A stretch of 64,000 nt of DNA, taken from NCBI RefSeq assembly GCF_003287735.1, contig NZ_NSCM01000020.1:1-64000 (forward strand), read 5' to 3'. The notes under the pieces were generated by a model, which was not told the origin of the DNA, did no database searches, and saw only the letters and a list, made by a program, of their open reading frames with translations. Shown here piece by piece: positions 36,601 through 45,371 of the stretch (positions within the stretch are counted from its first letter, which is position 1; each line of letters begins with the position of its first letter). Position numbers and translations under genes: made by a program. Source of the stretch: Photorhabdus bodei. Lineage in GTDB: Bacteria; Pseudomonadota; Gammaproteobacteria; Enterobacterales; Enterobacteriaceae.

Positions 36601-37080
36601 TTAGTACACTCTATCATCCCATATACTGTAACCTGAAGTTCCAGCTATATGATGTTTCCATGTTATGCTTTTATATGCTAGAGAAATAGTTTCAAATGGT
36701 ATTGTATTTGAACTGTCTATACTGTGGGGATAATTGGCACATATATCAACAATAGAGGCATCTCTTAACTCGACGGTATAGAATTTTTCCATAACACCAA
36801 AAGAATTAATTCTGTAAAAATCAAAATAAGCGTTTAAGATTTCATTATTAGAAATAGCTATGCCAAGTAGAGGAGATGATTTATCTATTATCTTCATGAA
36901 ATCTACTGGGTGATGATCAGAATTTTGTTCTCTAGTTAAACTATGAACGAAAGATAAAACTTGAATTTCATCTTCATGTCCAATTTGATACCTATTTCCT
37001 ATAGAGTCAGATGTTGAGCACCCTGATGATATTAACCCTTGTTTACGGCCAGTTAGTTTTAAGTAAATAGAAAAGCTCAT
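36601..37080 (-). CDS. Hcp-family type VI secretion protein (orphan)
   Basis: 159 aa. The opening SIYLKLTGRKQGLISSGCST, the DHHPVDFMKIIDKSSPLLGIA block and the end ITWKHHIAGTSGYSIWDDRVY are typical of the Hcp subfamily whose hexameric rings form the T6SS tube and carry small effectors. No other T6SS structural gene is in the window, so it is an orphan hcp, commonly found beside effector genes. Convergent with the 231-aa/59-aa pair. Confidence 0.9.
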   Translation of the reverse strand: MSFSIYLKLTGRKQGLISSGCSTSDSIGNRYQIGHEDEIQVLSFVHSLTREQNSDHHPVDFMKIIDKSSPLLGIAISNNEILNAYFDFYRINSFGVMEKFYTVELRDASIVDICANYPHSIDSSNTIPFETISLAYKSITWKHHIAGTSGYSIWDDRVY

Positions 37081-37217
37081 ATAAACATCCTATATCAATC
37101 CCATAACAGTTAATAGAAGTGTCTATATTATCTCCATAATATAAAAGAATCAAAAGTATTGTTTATATAATAATCTTAAGATGTTCGTGGTTAGTTACAC
37201 CAAAAGGGAGCATGAGA

Positions 37218-37344
37218 TATACCCTATGGATTTCAAGATGCATCGCGGCGGCAAGGGAGCGAATCCCCGGGAGCATAGAGAACTATGTGACCGGGGTGAG
37301 TGAGTGCAGCCAACAAAGAAGCAACTTGAAAGATGACGGGTATA
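37218..37344 (-). repeat. ERIC element (127 bp)
   Basis: Full-length, reverse orientation. Lies upstream of the hcp start in the otherwise gene-free stretch 37081-37639. Confidence 0.95.
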
Positions 37345-37359
37345 GTATTTTACACTGAG

Positions 37360-37468
37360 TATATACCGAATGAACTTCAAGATGCTTGAGTCGTCAGACA
37401 TAAAAACATTTAAATTCAACAACATAATCGTTTTTCAAACATGCACTTTGAAGTATCTTGAGTATATA
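37360..37468. repeat. Second palindromic repeat (about 109 bp)
   Basis: The left arm TATATACCGAATGAACTTCA and the right arm, read in reverse complement as TATATACTCAAGATACTTCA, match at most positions over about 26 bp, giving a long hairpin with an AT-rich centre. The arm sequence differs from ERIC. It begins only 16 bp after the preceding ERIC. Confidence 0.6.
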
Positions 37469-37560
37469 TGATATTTGGTCAATTTATGTGTCAATAAGTA
37501 ATTGGAAAGATTGATATAACGTTGAAGGAAGAAATCGGATATAAATTCAACGTAATAAAA

Positions 37561-37591
37561 ACCGCGAGAAAGTTTTTAATATTCTCGCGGT
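37561..37591 (-). terminator. Terminator of glpD
   Basis: ACCGCGAGAA (37561-37570) pairs perfectly with TTCTCGCGGT (37582-37591); on the minus strand the stem is followed by TTTTATTA. Confidence 0.88.
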
Positions 37592-37639
37592 AATCACGTT
37601 TTCTAAACTGGGAGATCAATGATTTTCTGTGAAGAAAAA

Positions 37640-39142
37640 TCAAATCTCAGTACGTGGCTTAGCATTCTCCGCCAGCCATGTTGCAATACGTTGTTTCTGT
37701 TCTTCTTTCAGCCACATACCCAATTTGGTACGGCGCCAGATTGCGTCATCTAGTTCAACAACCCATTCATTATCGACCAGATAACGAAGCTCTGCTTCAT
37801 ACAGGCCGTGACCGAAGGATTCACCTAGATCGGTCAGATTATTAGCGCCTTGCAGAATCAGTTCGCTGTTACTGCCGTAAGTACGCGCATAACGTACCGC
37901 AACACCTTCCGGCAACCAGTTGTAACGTTTACGCAATAAACGGGCATAACCATCGCGATCGCACCCTTCCAGATTACCACCCGGTAACTGACCATTTTTG
38001 GTCCAGGCTTTTCCGGCATTGGGATAGTACTGCATGAGCTTCTCGGTTGCGTGTTCCGCCAGTTTACGGTAAGTGGTTAATTTACCGCCAAACACAGACA
38101 GTAATGGCGCTTTGCCCTGTTCATCATGTATGTCAAGGGTATAGTCGCGTGTAATGGCCTGAGGTGAGTCGGATTCATCATCGCACAGTGGACGTACGCC
38201 AGAGTAGGTCCAGACGATATCGTCACGGCTAAGTTGTTTCTTGAAGTGGTCGTTATAAACTCTCAGCAGGTAATTAATCTCTTGATCGTCAATCTTCGCC
38301 TCTTTTGGATCTCCTTGATATTCCACATCGGTGGTTCCAATAATGGAAAATTCATCCATCCAAGGAATAACAAATACGATACGATGATCTTCGTTTTGCA
38401 GAATATAAGCTTGCGGCTCATCATGCACTCTTGGCACCACAATATGGCTGCCTTTGATCAGGCGAATACCATAAGGTGATTTCAATTTTAGGCCATCGTC
38501 AAAGAATTCTTTAACCCAGGGGCCGGTAGCATTAACCAGACCTTTTGCACGCCAAGTATAGGTCTTACCTGTACGCAGATCTTCGGCTTCAACCATCCAA
38601 CCCTCTTGTTCGCGCCATGCACGGGTCACTTTTGTTCGGGTACGGACTTCCCCGCCACGTTTTTTGACTTCTTGAGCGTTAAGGACAACTAAACGAGCAT
38701 CATCAACCCAGCAGTCAGAATATTCGAAGCCACGGACCAATTCTGGTTTTAGAACAGAATTGGCACCGAATTTTAGCCCTTTACTGCCAGGCAGGCTGAC
38801 ACGTTTGCCCAAATTGTCATAGAGGAACAGGCCAATACGGATCATCCATGCTGGACGCAAATGTGGCTGGTGCGGCAGGCGGAAACGCATCGGAAAAGCA
38901 ATGTGTGGTGCAAGGTTCAGTAAAACTTCACGTTCTGCCAGCGCTTCGCTGACCAAACGGAATTCATAATGTTCTAGATAGCGCAAGCCACCGTGGATCA
39001 ATTTTGAACTGGAGGATGACGTGGCTTTGGCTAAGTCTTGTGCTTCCAGCAACAGAACAGAAAGCCCCCGGCCAGCAGCATCTGCCGCAATTCCGGCGCC
39101 GTTGATCCCGCCGCCGATCACAATCAAGTCTTTAGTCTCCAT
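37640..39142 (-). CDS. glpD: Aerobic glycerol-3-phosphate dehydrogenase
   Basis: 500 aa, the size of E. coli GlpD. Oxidises sn-glycerol 3-phosphate to dihydroxyacetone phosphate and passes electrons to ubiquinone at the inner membrane. The FAD-binding motif is LIVIGGGINGAGIAADAAGRG (residues 6-26), and SSSSSKLIHGGLRYLEHYEF is the family signature. GGGGG upstream serves as binding site. Two adjacent GlpR-type operators lie 13-52 bp before the start. Unlike E. coli, where glpD and glpEGR are divergent, glpD here follows glpR in the same direction. Confidence 0.96.
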   Translation of the reverse strand: METKDLIVIGGGINGAGIAADAAGRGLSVLLLEAQDLAKATSSSSSKLIHGGLRYLEHYEFRLVSEALAEREVLLNLAPHIAFPMRFRLPHQPHLRPAWMIRIGLFLYDNLGKRVSLPGSKGLKFGANSVLKPELVRGFEYSDCWVDDARLVVLNAQEVKKRGGEVRTRTKVTRAWREQEGWMVEAEDLRTGKTYTWRAKGLVNATGPWVKEFFDDGLKLKSPYGIRLIKGSHIVVPRVHDEPQAYILQNEDHRIVFVIPWMDEFSIIGTTDVEYQGDPKEAKIDDQEINYLLRVYNDHFKKQLSRDDIVWTYSGVRPLCDDESDSPQAITRDYTLDIHDEQGKAPLLSVFGGKLTTYRKLAEHATEKLMQYYPNAGKAWTKNGQLPGGNLEGCDRDGYARLLRKRYNWLPEGVAVRYARTYGSNSELILQGANNLTDLGESFGHGLYEAELRYLVDNEWVVELDDAIWRRTKLGMWLKEEQKQRIATWLAENAKPRTEI

Positions 39143-39154
39143 GCATCCCCCTAA

Positions 39155-39194
39155 AATGTTCGAAATAGTTCTTTAATGCTCGCTTTCGCTCAAG
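39155..39194. promoter_or_regulatory. Two tandem GlpR-type operators
   Basis: AATGTTCGAAATAGTTCTTT (39155-39174) and AATGCTCGCTTTCGCTCAAG (39175-39194) are adjacent 20-bp sites that match the ATGTTCG...CGAACAT pattern of GlpR, best in their left halves. They sit directly in front of glpD. Confidence 0.6.
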
Positions 39195-39382
39195 ATTGTA
39201 ATCAGAAATCGATCAATAGCCAACTATTTGCTAAGAAAAAACATGTTCACGTGATATAGATAACAAATATTACCTTATCCATATGATTTTCATGGTATTA
39301 ATGAAGAAGCTAAAAGATGGTGTAATTGTGGAACGGCAAGGAGATAGGGGATAGTGCTATCCCCTGAATATAGAAAAAATTC

Positions 39383-40141
39383 TTAGCAGAGTTCGAGCTG
39401 CACGTTATGTTGCTCAATCACTTTCTGAATGCTTGGCGGGGGAAGTTGGTCAGTAAATAGATGATCAATGAGATTCATGTTACCCAGATTAACCATAGCA
39501 TTGCGGCCAAATTTAGAATGGTCAGTGACTAACATAACACAACGGGAGTTTTCGATAATTGCGCGCTTTATGCGTACTTCATGGTAATCAAATTCCAGTA
39601 ATGAGCCATCCATGTCAATGCCACTGATGCCGAGAATGCCGTAATCAAGCCGAAACTGAGAAATAAAATCCAGTGTGGCTTCACCGATAATCCCGCCATC
39701 ACGGGAACGAATCTCCCCACCCGCCAGAATTAAACGAAAGTCTTCTTTTGTCATCAACAGGGTAGCGACATTGAGGTTGTTAGTGACAATCCGCAGAGCT
39801 TTATGATTTAACAGTGCGTGAGCGACAGCTTCGGGTGTGGTGCCAATATCAATAAACAGCGTTGCGCCATCCGGGATATGGCTAGCAACGCGTTGTGCAA
39901 TACGTGCTTTCTCTTCTGACCACATGATTTTGCGATCATGATAAGCAGTATTAACTGAACTTGATGGCAACGCGGCACCGCCGTGATGCCGCTGTATTTT
40001 GTTTTTATCTGCCAAGTCGTTCAAATCACGGCGGATAGTCTGGGGGCTGACATTAAAGTGTTCAACCAACTCTTCAGTGCTGACGTAGCCCTGAAGGCGT
40101 ACCAGCTCAACTATTGCATCATGCCGTTGAGTTTGCTTCAC
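39383..40141 (-). CDS. glpR: Glycerol-3-phosphate regulon repressor
   Basis: 252 aa, DeoR family. N-terminal helix-turn-helix LVEHFNVSPQTIRRDLNDL (about 21-39) and a sugar-phosphate sensor domain with FIDIGTTPEAVAHAL and IVTNNLNVATLL. Glycerol 3-phosphate releases it from DNA (known for E. coli). Last gene of glpEGR, 17 bp after glpG. Confidence 0.95.
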   Translation of the reverse strand: MKQTQRHDAIVELVRLQGYVSTEELVEHFNVSPQTIRRDLNDLADKNKIQRHHGGAALPSSSVNTAYHDRKIMWSEEKARIAQRVASHIPDGATLFIDIGTTPEAVAHALLNHKALRIVTNNLNVATLLMTKEDFRLILAGGEIRSRDGGIIGEATLDFISQFRLDYGILGISGIDMDGSLLEFDYHEVRIKRAIIENSRCVMLVTDHSKFGRNAMVNLGNMNLIDHLFTDQLPPPSIQKVIEQHNVQLELC

Positions 40142-40158
40142 GATAGTCCTCTAAGTGT

Positions 40159-41007
40159 CTAAAAGTGTCGGTTATTATTTTTGAATGTATGACGGTTATC
40201 CCACAACGCCATCAGTAAACCGATAATTAAACCGGAGAAATGGGCGGCGTTGGCAATCGATAGTCCAAATGCATCGAAGTATCCAACAATCAGCCAGAAG
40301 ATCGAAAAAGCCATCAAACCACGGGGAACACCGATACCACGTTCGGGAGCACGTTCACCGGTTAGCCAGACATAACCAATTAAAGCGTAAACAACCCCAG
40401 AAAGGCCGCCAAAATGAGAACCACTGAATAATGATTGTCCCCAGCCGCTGAAAACAGCGGAAACAATCATAATGACAAACAGTTTTCCTGTACCGAGGTG
40501 CTTTTCTGTTTGCCCGCCAAGATACCACCACCACATGAGATTAAAGATGATATGCAGTAGTGAGAAGTGCAGTAAGCCGTGGGTGACCCAACGCCATAGT
40601 TCCATATGTTGGCTATCGTCAGGCCAGGCCAGCCAAGACATCACCTGATCATCCCCGGCAAATTGCATCCAGAGATAAACAACGATATTTAGGAACAAAA
40701 CCGTGATGGTTAACGGACCTGCCTGACGACTTAAATATTGCCAATTCAGATTATTGTGGTACTTCAATGGATGATTCACATCGCCAGATTGCCAACTGGC
40801 CGCTTGATAACGTTCATTTAGCGGATCGCGGGTAAATTGCTCTAGCTCTTGCTGAACTAGAGTAAGTTTAGTGTCATCTTCCAGCCATAGTTCGACGTGT
40901 TGCTCATCGTGACTGGGGCGCATAGTGAGATGGACCTGATGGGTTGCCATATAATCGATAAAGGCTTGCGCTAGACGCGGGTTTGAAATAGCGATTACGC
41001 GGATCAT
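40159..41007 (-). CDS. glpG: Rhomboid intramembrane serine protease
   Basis: 282 aa, E. coli GlpG is 276. The cytosolic N-terminal domain covers about 90 residues, followed by six membrane helices. The catalytic dyad is S203 in [15 protein letters not shown] and H256 in [11 protein letters not shown]. Starts 8 bp after glpE. Confidence 0.95.
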   Translation of the reverse strand: MIRVIAISNPRLAQAFIDYMATHQVHLTMRPSHDEQHVELWLEDDTKLTLVQQELEQFTRDPLNERYQAASWQSGDVNHPLKYHNNLNWQYLSRQAGPLTITVLFLNIVVYLWMQFAGDDQVMSWLAWPDDSQHMELWRWVTHGLLHFSLLHIIFNLMWWWYLGGQTEKHLGTGKLFVIMIVSAVFSGWGQSLFSGSHFGGLSGVVYALIGYVWLTGERAPERGIGVPRGLMAFSIFWLIVGYFDAFGLSIANAAHFSGLIIGLLMALWDNRHTFKNNNRHF

Positions 41008-41015
41008 GAGGTGTG

Positions 41016-41351
41016 TTATGCCGGATTAGGTAAGGAGTCAACAGCGTGAGGATAGTCTCTGCGCCAAGCTTCAAAACCGCCATTAATGCTGTAGACAGCT
41101 TCAAAACCGATGTTTAATAAATACTGAGCGGCATTCTGGCTGCTATGACCGTGATAACACATAACCATAACCGGCTGCTCGAAATTGGCCTGTAACATAA
41201 ATTCATTCAATGTGTCGTTGGTTAAATGAAAAGCATTACATGCATGACCCGCCCGGAAACTCTGTGGATCACGGATATCCACCATAATGGCGGATTTATC
41301 CTGCCAGTGTTGATAAGCCTGCTCAGGGCTGATGGTTTGAAAATGTTCCAT
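41016..41351 (-). CDS. glpE: Thiosulfate sulfurtransferase
   Basis: 111 aa single-domain rhodanese. The active-site cysteine is C65 in VMCYHGHSS, in the same position as E. coli. Transfers sulfur from thiosulfate to cyanide or thioredoxin. First gene of glpEGR. Confidence 0.95.
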   Translation of the reverse strand: MEHFQTISPEQAYQHWQDKSAIMVDIRDPQSFRAGHACNAFHLTNDTLNEFMLQANFEQPVMVMCYHGHSSQNAAQYLLNIGFEAVYSINGGFEAWRRDYPHAVDSLPNPA

Positions 41352-41466
41352 ATATATTTTGACTTGCTCTTGAAAACTTAGAGATTATCCCGTTAGATTA
41401 TTATTGTAATAATGTTTTCCCGACGATTATCCGAGCGGGAAAATTTGTTATCAGTAATAAGTGATC

Positions 41467-41500
41467 AGTAATACGTTATTAGTAATACGTTATTAGTAAT
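41467..41500. repeat. Short tandem repeat at the nfuA stop
   Basis: A 14-bp unit AGTAATACGTTATT occurs twice from 41467 with a partial third copy that runs into the nfuA stop codon (41493-41495). Probably slippage in the 3' UTR. Confidence 0.6.
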
Positions 41501-42068
41501 AAGAATGTTCACCGCGTTGGTGTTCAGTCAAATCTTTTACCCCTTTTAGTTCTGGGAACATGTTCAGCAACTCTTTTTCAATCCCTTCTTTCAGGGTGAC
41601 ATCAACCATTGAGCAGCCATTGCAGCCGCCGCCGAATTGAAGGATAGCAAAACCATCATCCGTGATTTCCATCAGGCTAACGCGGCCACCGTGACCGGCT
41701 AACTGTGGATTAATTTGTGACTGCAAAACGTATTCCACACGTTCGACAAGTGGGGAATCATCAGAAACTTTACGCATTTTGGCGTTAGGCGCTTTTAATG
41801 TTAGCTGAGAGCCTAACTGATCGGTGACAAAATCAATTTCAGCTTCTTCAAGGAAAGGGGCGCTCAGTTCGTCAACGTAAGCTGACAGTTGATCAAATTT
41901 CAATTCAGTATCTGTTGCTTCAACAGCATCAGGCGGGCAGTAAGATACGCCGCACTCAGCGGTAGGTGTGCCTGGATTGATGACAAATACACGAATTTGT
42001 GTACCCGGTTCTTGGTTTGCCAGTAATTTGGCAAAATGAGCTTGTGCTGCTTCAGTAATATTAATCAT
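41493..42068 (-). CDS. nfuA: Fe-S cluster carrier protein NfuA
   Basis: 191 aa as in E. coli. N-terminal degenerate A-type scaffold domain and C-terminal Nfu domain with the cluster-binding [15 protein letters not shown] (C149 and C152). Delivers 4Fe-4S clusters, especially under iron or oxidative stress. Same strand as and downstream of gntX, the order bioH-gntX-nfuA being conserved in enterobacteria. Confidence 0.96.
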   Translation of the reverse strand: MINITEAAQAHFAKLLANQEPGTQIRVFVINPGTPTAECGVSYCPPDAVEATDTELKFDQLSAYVDELSAPFLEEAEIDFVTDQLGSQLTLKAPNAKMRKVSDDSPLVERVEYVLQSQINPQLAGHGGRVSLMEITDDGFAILQFGGGCNGCSMVDVTLKEGIEKELLNMFPELKGVKDLTEHQRGEHSYY

Positions 42069-42127
42069 ATCATTTGCTCAATAGTTGACTGCTATAGTTG
42101 GTTATAATACGCCCATTCTCGTATTGA

Positions 42128-42811
42128 CTACAAGGTTCGACAAATCGCCCAGACCTGCACTGAATGGGCACCAGCACGAATTAACAAACGGGAAATTTCA
42201 GTCATGGTCGCACCGGTGGTAATCACATCATCAAGTATGGCGACATGTTGTCCCGCAACGGGGCCACAAAGCTGAAATGCTTTCCTGAGATTAATCTTAC
42301 GCCGTGCTGCCGATAAATTTCTTTGTGGTAGTGTAGCATGCGTCCGCTGTAGAAAGCTTTGCTGGTAATCGCATTGTAGCCATTCTGATAACTGCTTTGC
42401 CATTAATACACTTTGATCAAATCCCCGTTTCCAGCGCCGGCGTCGATGCAGTGGCACACTGAGCAGAATGTTGGGTTTATGCCATCGTCCATCACGATAG
42501 CCCTGTTGCCAGTGCAGCAGAAACAGACGCGCCAGAACTGACGCAAGTTGTGGGGTACCGTGATATTTATAGCGACGAATCAGGCCACTCAGTGGTGGGC
42601 AGTAGTCGGTAATCGCTATCATATTTTCCCATAGAGGCGGTTTTTTGAGGCAGCGTCCACAAGGCAGTGAAGGGAGTTCTGAGGGTAGAGCGCAGCACGG
42701 GCACATGTTTGTCAAACGTTTCAGCCGCTTGTTGCAAAAACTGCATACTCCATGATGTGGAAACCAAAGAGGCTGACGGCATAGCCAACAGTACCCAACC
42801 ATTGTTAGCAT
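42128..42811 (-). CDS. gntX: ComF-family phosphoribosyltransferase-like protein
   Basis: 227 aa from ATG 42811, where the match to E. coli GntX begins (MLTMVGYCWLCRQPLWF); the longer open frame overlaps the divergent bioH. A zinc ribbon with cysteines in CWLCRQP, CSFC and CPCC (first 50 residues) is followed by a phosphoribosyltransferase-like domain with the VAILDDVITTGATMTE loop (about 183-198). Involved in DNA uptake and use in relatives. Confidence 0.93.
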   Translation of the reverse strand: MLTMVGYCWLCRQPLWFPHHGVCSFCNKRLKRLTNMCPCCALPSELPSLPCGRCLKKPPLWENMIAITDYCPPLSGLIRRYKYHGTPQLASVLARLFLLHWQQGYRDGRWHKPNILLSVPLHRRRRWKRGFDQSVLMAKQLSEWLQCDYQQSFLQRTHATLPQRNLSAARRKINLRKAFQLCGPVAGQHVAILDDVITTGATMTEISRLLIRAGAHSVQVWAICRTL

Positions 42812-42850
42812 AGGTTTCTTCCTTGATGGCAAATAAAGTTGAGAATAACA

Positions 42851-43627
42851 ATGGCTGATCTGTTTTGGCAGACTTCTGCGGGAGATTCGCGTGATCTTGT
42901 GTTGCTGCACGGATGGGGGCTGAATGCGGAAGTTTGGCGTTCCATTGAAATGCGATGTGCTTCGCATTTTCGTTTGCATCTGGTGGATTTACCGGGTTAT
43001 GGCCGTAGCCAGAAATATGGCCCGATGAATCTTGCTGACATGGCGGATGAAGTTTGGCGATATGCGCCTGAGAATGCGCTATGGCTAGGTTGGTCGTTGG
43101 GAGGTCTGGTTGCCAGCCGGATTGCCCTTGACCATCAGGATAAGGTTGCCGGATTAATTACCGTGGCTTCTTCACCGCATTTTAGCGCAGAAAGTGACTG
43201 GCCGGGGATTAAGCCGGAAGTTTTGCACGCTTTCGAACATCAGCTTAGTGAAGATTTCCAGCGCACAGTTGAGCGTTTCCTGGCTTTACAGACGTTGGGC
43301 ACAGATAGCGCCCGTCAGGATGCGCGATTACTGAAATCCGTTGTGCTGGCGCAGCCGATGCCTTCTGTTGAAGTACTGCATGTTGGACTAGAAATTTTGC
43401 GTACCGAAGATTTAAGGGAGCCTTTGGCTGAACTTGCTATACCGTTCCTGCGGATTTACGGTTATCTGGATGGGTTGGTGCCAAGAAAAATCCTCAACAG
43501 TCTTGATGAAAAATGGCCGCGTTCAGTTTCAGCTATAATGCGTCATGCCGCTCATGCGCCTTTTATTTCTCATCCAGATGAGTTTGTGAAGTTATTAACT
43601 GAATTTGTTAGTAGAGAAGCGCTGTGA
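42851..43627 (+). CDS. bioH: Pimeloyl-ACP methyl ester carboxylesterase
   Basis: 258 aa from ATG 42851; a TTG four codons earlier is less likely. Removes the methyl group from pimeloyl-ACP methyl ester in biotin synthesis. The nucleophile is S82 in [11 protein letters not shown], the same number as in E. coli; the acid and base are in YGYLDGLVP and [12 protein letters not shown]. Divergent from gntX with 39 bp between them. Confidence 0.95.
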   Translation: MADLFWQTSAGDSRDLVLLHGWGLNAEVWRSIEMRCASHFRLHLVDLPGYGRSQKYGPMNLADMADEVWRYAPENALWLGWSLGGLVASRIALDHQDKVAGLITVASSPHFSAESDWPGIKPEVLHAFEHQLSEDFQRTVERFLALQTLGTDSARQDARLLKSVVLAQPMPSVEVLHVGLEILRTEDLREPLAELAIPFLRIYGYLDGLVPRKILNSLDEKWPRSVSAIMRHAAHAPFISHPDEFVKLLTEFVSREAL

Positions 43628-43840
43628 GTTTGATGAGTTCTTAAAATAGTAAAGCTTCTCCCGCGTGGATGCGGTGATTCAATTAATTTTTTCGTTGCAT
43701 AGTAAAAAACTGCCGATCTTGTCGGTGAATTGATGCTATAGCGGGCGTTGGTGCTGCTGGTGCGCATAATTTTTTGAGTGATTTTATTGGGAGCATATCT
43801 GTGCTTGTTGCCTATAAATAGATGGCTTGCTTTGCTCATG

Positions 43841-43864
43841 AAAGTAATCTATTTTGATTACTTT
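43841..43864. promoter_or_regulatory. Operator-like palindrome of the HigBA module
   Basis: AAAGTAATC (43841-43849) and GATTACTTT (43856-43864) form a perfect 9-bp inverted repeat with a 6-nt spacer, 41 bp before higB. Likely autoregulatory site. Confidence 0.6.
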
Positions 43865-43905
43865 TGATGCGCATGTTAAGATAGTAAATTAAATGGATTA
43901 ATTTT

Positions 43906-44238
43906 ATGTTTTCAGCAAACATTATAAGAGCGGCGTTCAAGGAGCTTTCTAAGCTACCTGTTGGTCTCAAAGTTTCAATGATTGAAGCCATAGAAGAATT
44001 AGAAGCTGCTGGAACAGATTTAAAAGAGCCTAAAGTTAGAGACATTGGAAACGGGCTTAAAGAGTTAAGAGTGAGTGCTTCTGAGGGTATTGCGAGGGGA
44101 TTTTTCTTTTTTGCAGTTGGACAACAATTTTATGTTGTTCATATACTGCAGAAGAAAACCCAAAAAACGCCGAAGAAATCGCTCGATCTGGCAAACCAAC
44201 GAATGCAAGAGGTTAAACGGAGTCTTAAAAATGTCTGA
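43906..44238 (+). CDS. HigB/RelE-type toxin
   Basis: 110 aa of the phage-derived Gp49-like HigB group: NIIRAAFKELSKLP at the start, DIGNGLKELRVSASEGIARGFFFF in the middle and FYVVHILQKKTQKTPKKSLDLANQR at the end. These toxins cut mRNA on the ribosome. The toxin precedes the antitoxin and overlaps it by 8 nt, as in higBA systems. The pair is inserted between bioH and feoC, next to a T6SS effector remnant. Confidence 0.88.
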   Translation: MFSANIIRAAFKELSKLPVGLKVSMIEAIEELEAAGTDLKEPKVRDIGNGLKELRVSASEGIARGFFFFAVGQQFYVVHILQKKTQKTPKKSLDLANQRMQEVKRSLKNV

Positions 44239-44533
44239 CAATGATTATGATATTATCCCGTTTTCTGAAGCTAAAACGCTTCTCTTAGAAGATGCCGCGA
44301 CTCTGGAAGCATATAACGATATCCAGATCCGTAAGGCGTTGATGAAACAGCTTAAAGATGCACGTAAAGCGCTACATCTTACTCAACAGGATGTTGCTCA
44401 GAAGATTGGCACTCAGAAGCAAAACATTAGTCGTATGGAAAATGGTAAAAGTGTGCCCAATCTGGATACTTTAAGCCGCTACGCTGCCGCGCTTGGAGGG
44501 AGATTTGTTTTCCAAATGCCTGTAAATCAATAG
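44231..44533 (+). CDS. HigA-type antitoxin (XRE helix-turn-helix)
   Basis: 100 aa from ATG 44231, overlapping the toxin stop. The helix-turn-helix is LTQQDVAQKIGTQKQNISRM (about residues 54-73). It binds the toxin and represses the operon. Confidence 0.9.
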   Translation: MSDNDYDIIPFSEAKTLLLEDAATLEAYNDIQIRKALMKQLKDARKALHLTQQDVAQKIGTQKQNISRMENGKSVPNLDTLSRYAAALGGRFVFQMPVNQ

Positions 44534-44588
44534 ACTGTATGTGTTTAGTCATGGTTTATGACCCTTTGGACCAACAGATTGTTGATAA

Positions 44589-44631
44589 GCTCCCTTGCCG
44601 TCGCGATGCATCTTGAAATCCATAGGGTATA
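44589..44631 (+). repeat. Truncated ERIC element (right-hand 43 bp)
   Basis: Only the right end, GCTCCCTTGCCG to GGGTATA, remains; about 84 bp are missing on the left. The break point touches the DNA following higA. Confidence 0.9.
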
Positions 44632-45371
44632 AACAGCAATTTGATAAATTCGCACAAAGCGCCGAAGGCGAAAAAACCTTAAGAGCTTCACGAATAAAAA
44701 TTCTGGTTCTGTTTTTTAACGGGATGGTGTTTGCTGATCAACTGAAAGAAAGTAAAGGAGATGCTAAGGGGTATGCTCAGGTTACTTCGGCGTTTCTAAG
44801 CACACTGAGCACGGTTGCTGATGTGATCAAACCAGCTATTGAATTCGGGATAAAAAATCAAGCGGTAACTAAGTCGATTAAATTTGTGGGAGCCAGCGCT
44901 GGAGCGGTAGCGTCTGTATTGAATTTAGGGATTGATGGTAGTGATGTTGTCAGAGAATGGAGAAAAGAAGATACTCGCTGGTCTTTCTTTGGGTTGTTTC
45001 TTCTAAAATCATCGGCGGATGTGGGTTTACTTGTGAAATCAATGAGTGGCTTATTAGAAGTGTTGGTTAAGCGTGAGTTTAGTAATAAGATAATAGAATT
45101 AGCATTTGACCAAATAGGTAAGATCGCGGCTTGGCGTATTATTGGATTCTTCGCTAGCTGGCAGTTCATGATAATAATATTTGTCCTTGATGAATTATAT
45201 ACTCTTTTTATTGATAATGATTTGCAGGATTGGTGCCGTAATAGTGTTTTTGGTAAAGAACCGGATAAATATCTCGTTTCAATTATATTGATTGAGACAC
45301 AGGATAAACGTAATGAGCTTTATCAAAAACAAAGCGAAAAGTTAGGCGAAGCTTTGGGGGCAGTATTATGA
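44595..45371 (+). pseudogene. C-terminal remnant of a VasX/BTH_I2691-like T6SS effector, 5' end replaced by ERIC
   Basis: 258 codons. The first 12 (TTG start, PSRCILKSIGY) are translated ERIC sequence; native code begins at KQQFDKF. The rest shows several hydrophobic segments and ends with FASWQFMIIIFVLDELYTLF, then DLQDWCRNSVFGKEPD, which resembles the C-terminal membrane portion of BTH_I2691/VasX-type pore-forming effectors that normally reach 800-1000 residues. So the secretion-guiding N-terminal part is lost. No ribosome binding site is evident. It overlaps the next gene by 4 nt, the original effector-partner arrangement. Confidence 0.65.

Noticed and set aside
41415-41443. TTTTCCCG...CGGGAAAA hairpin between glpE and nfuA
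   Set aside because: Symmetric 8-bp stem could be a terminator, but no T run follows on the minus strand, so I did not list it.
43651-43681. Single CRISPR-like palindrome (CTTCTCCCGCGTGGATGCGGTGATTC)
   Set aside because: It faintly resembles a type I-E repeat, but there is no second repeat, spacer array or cas gene in the window.
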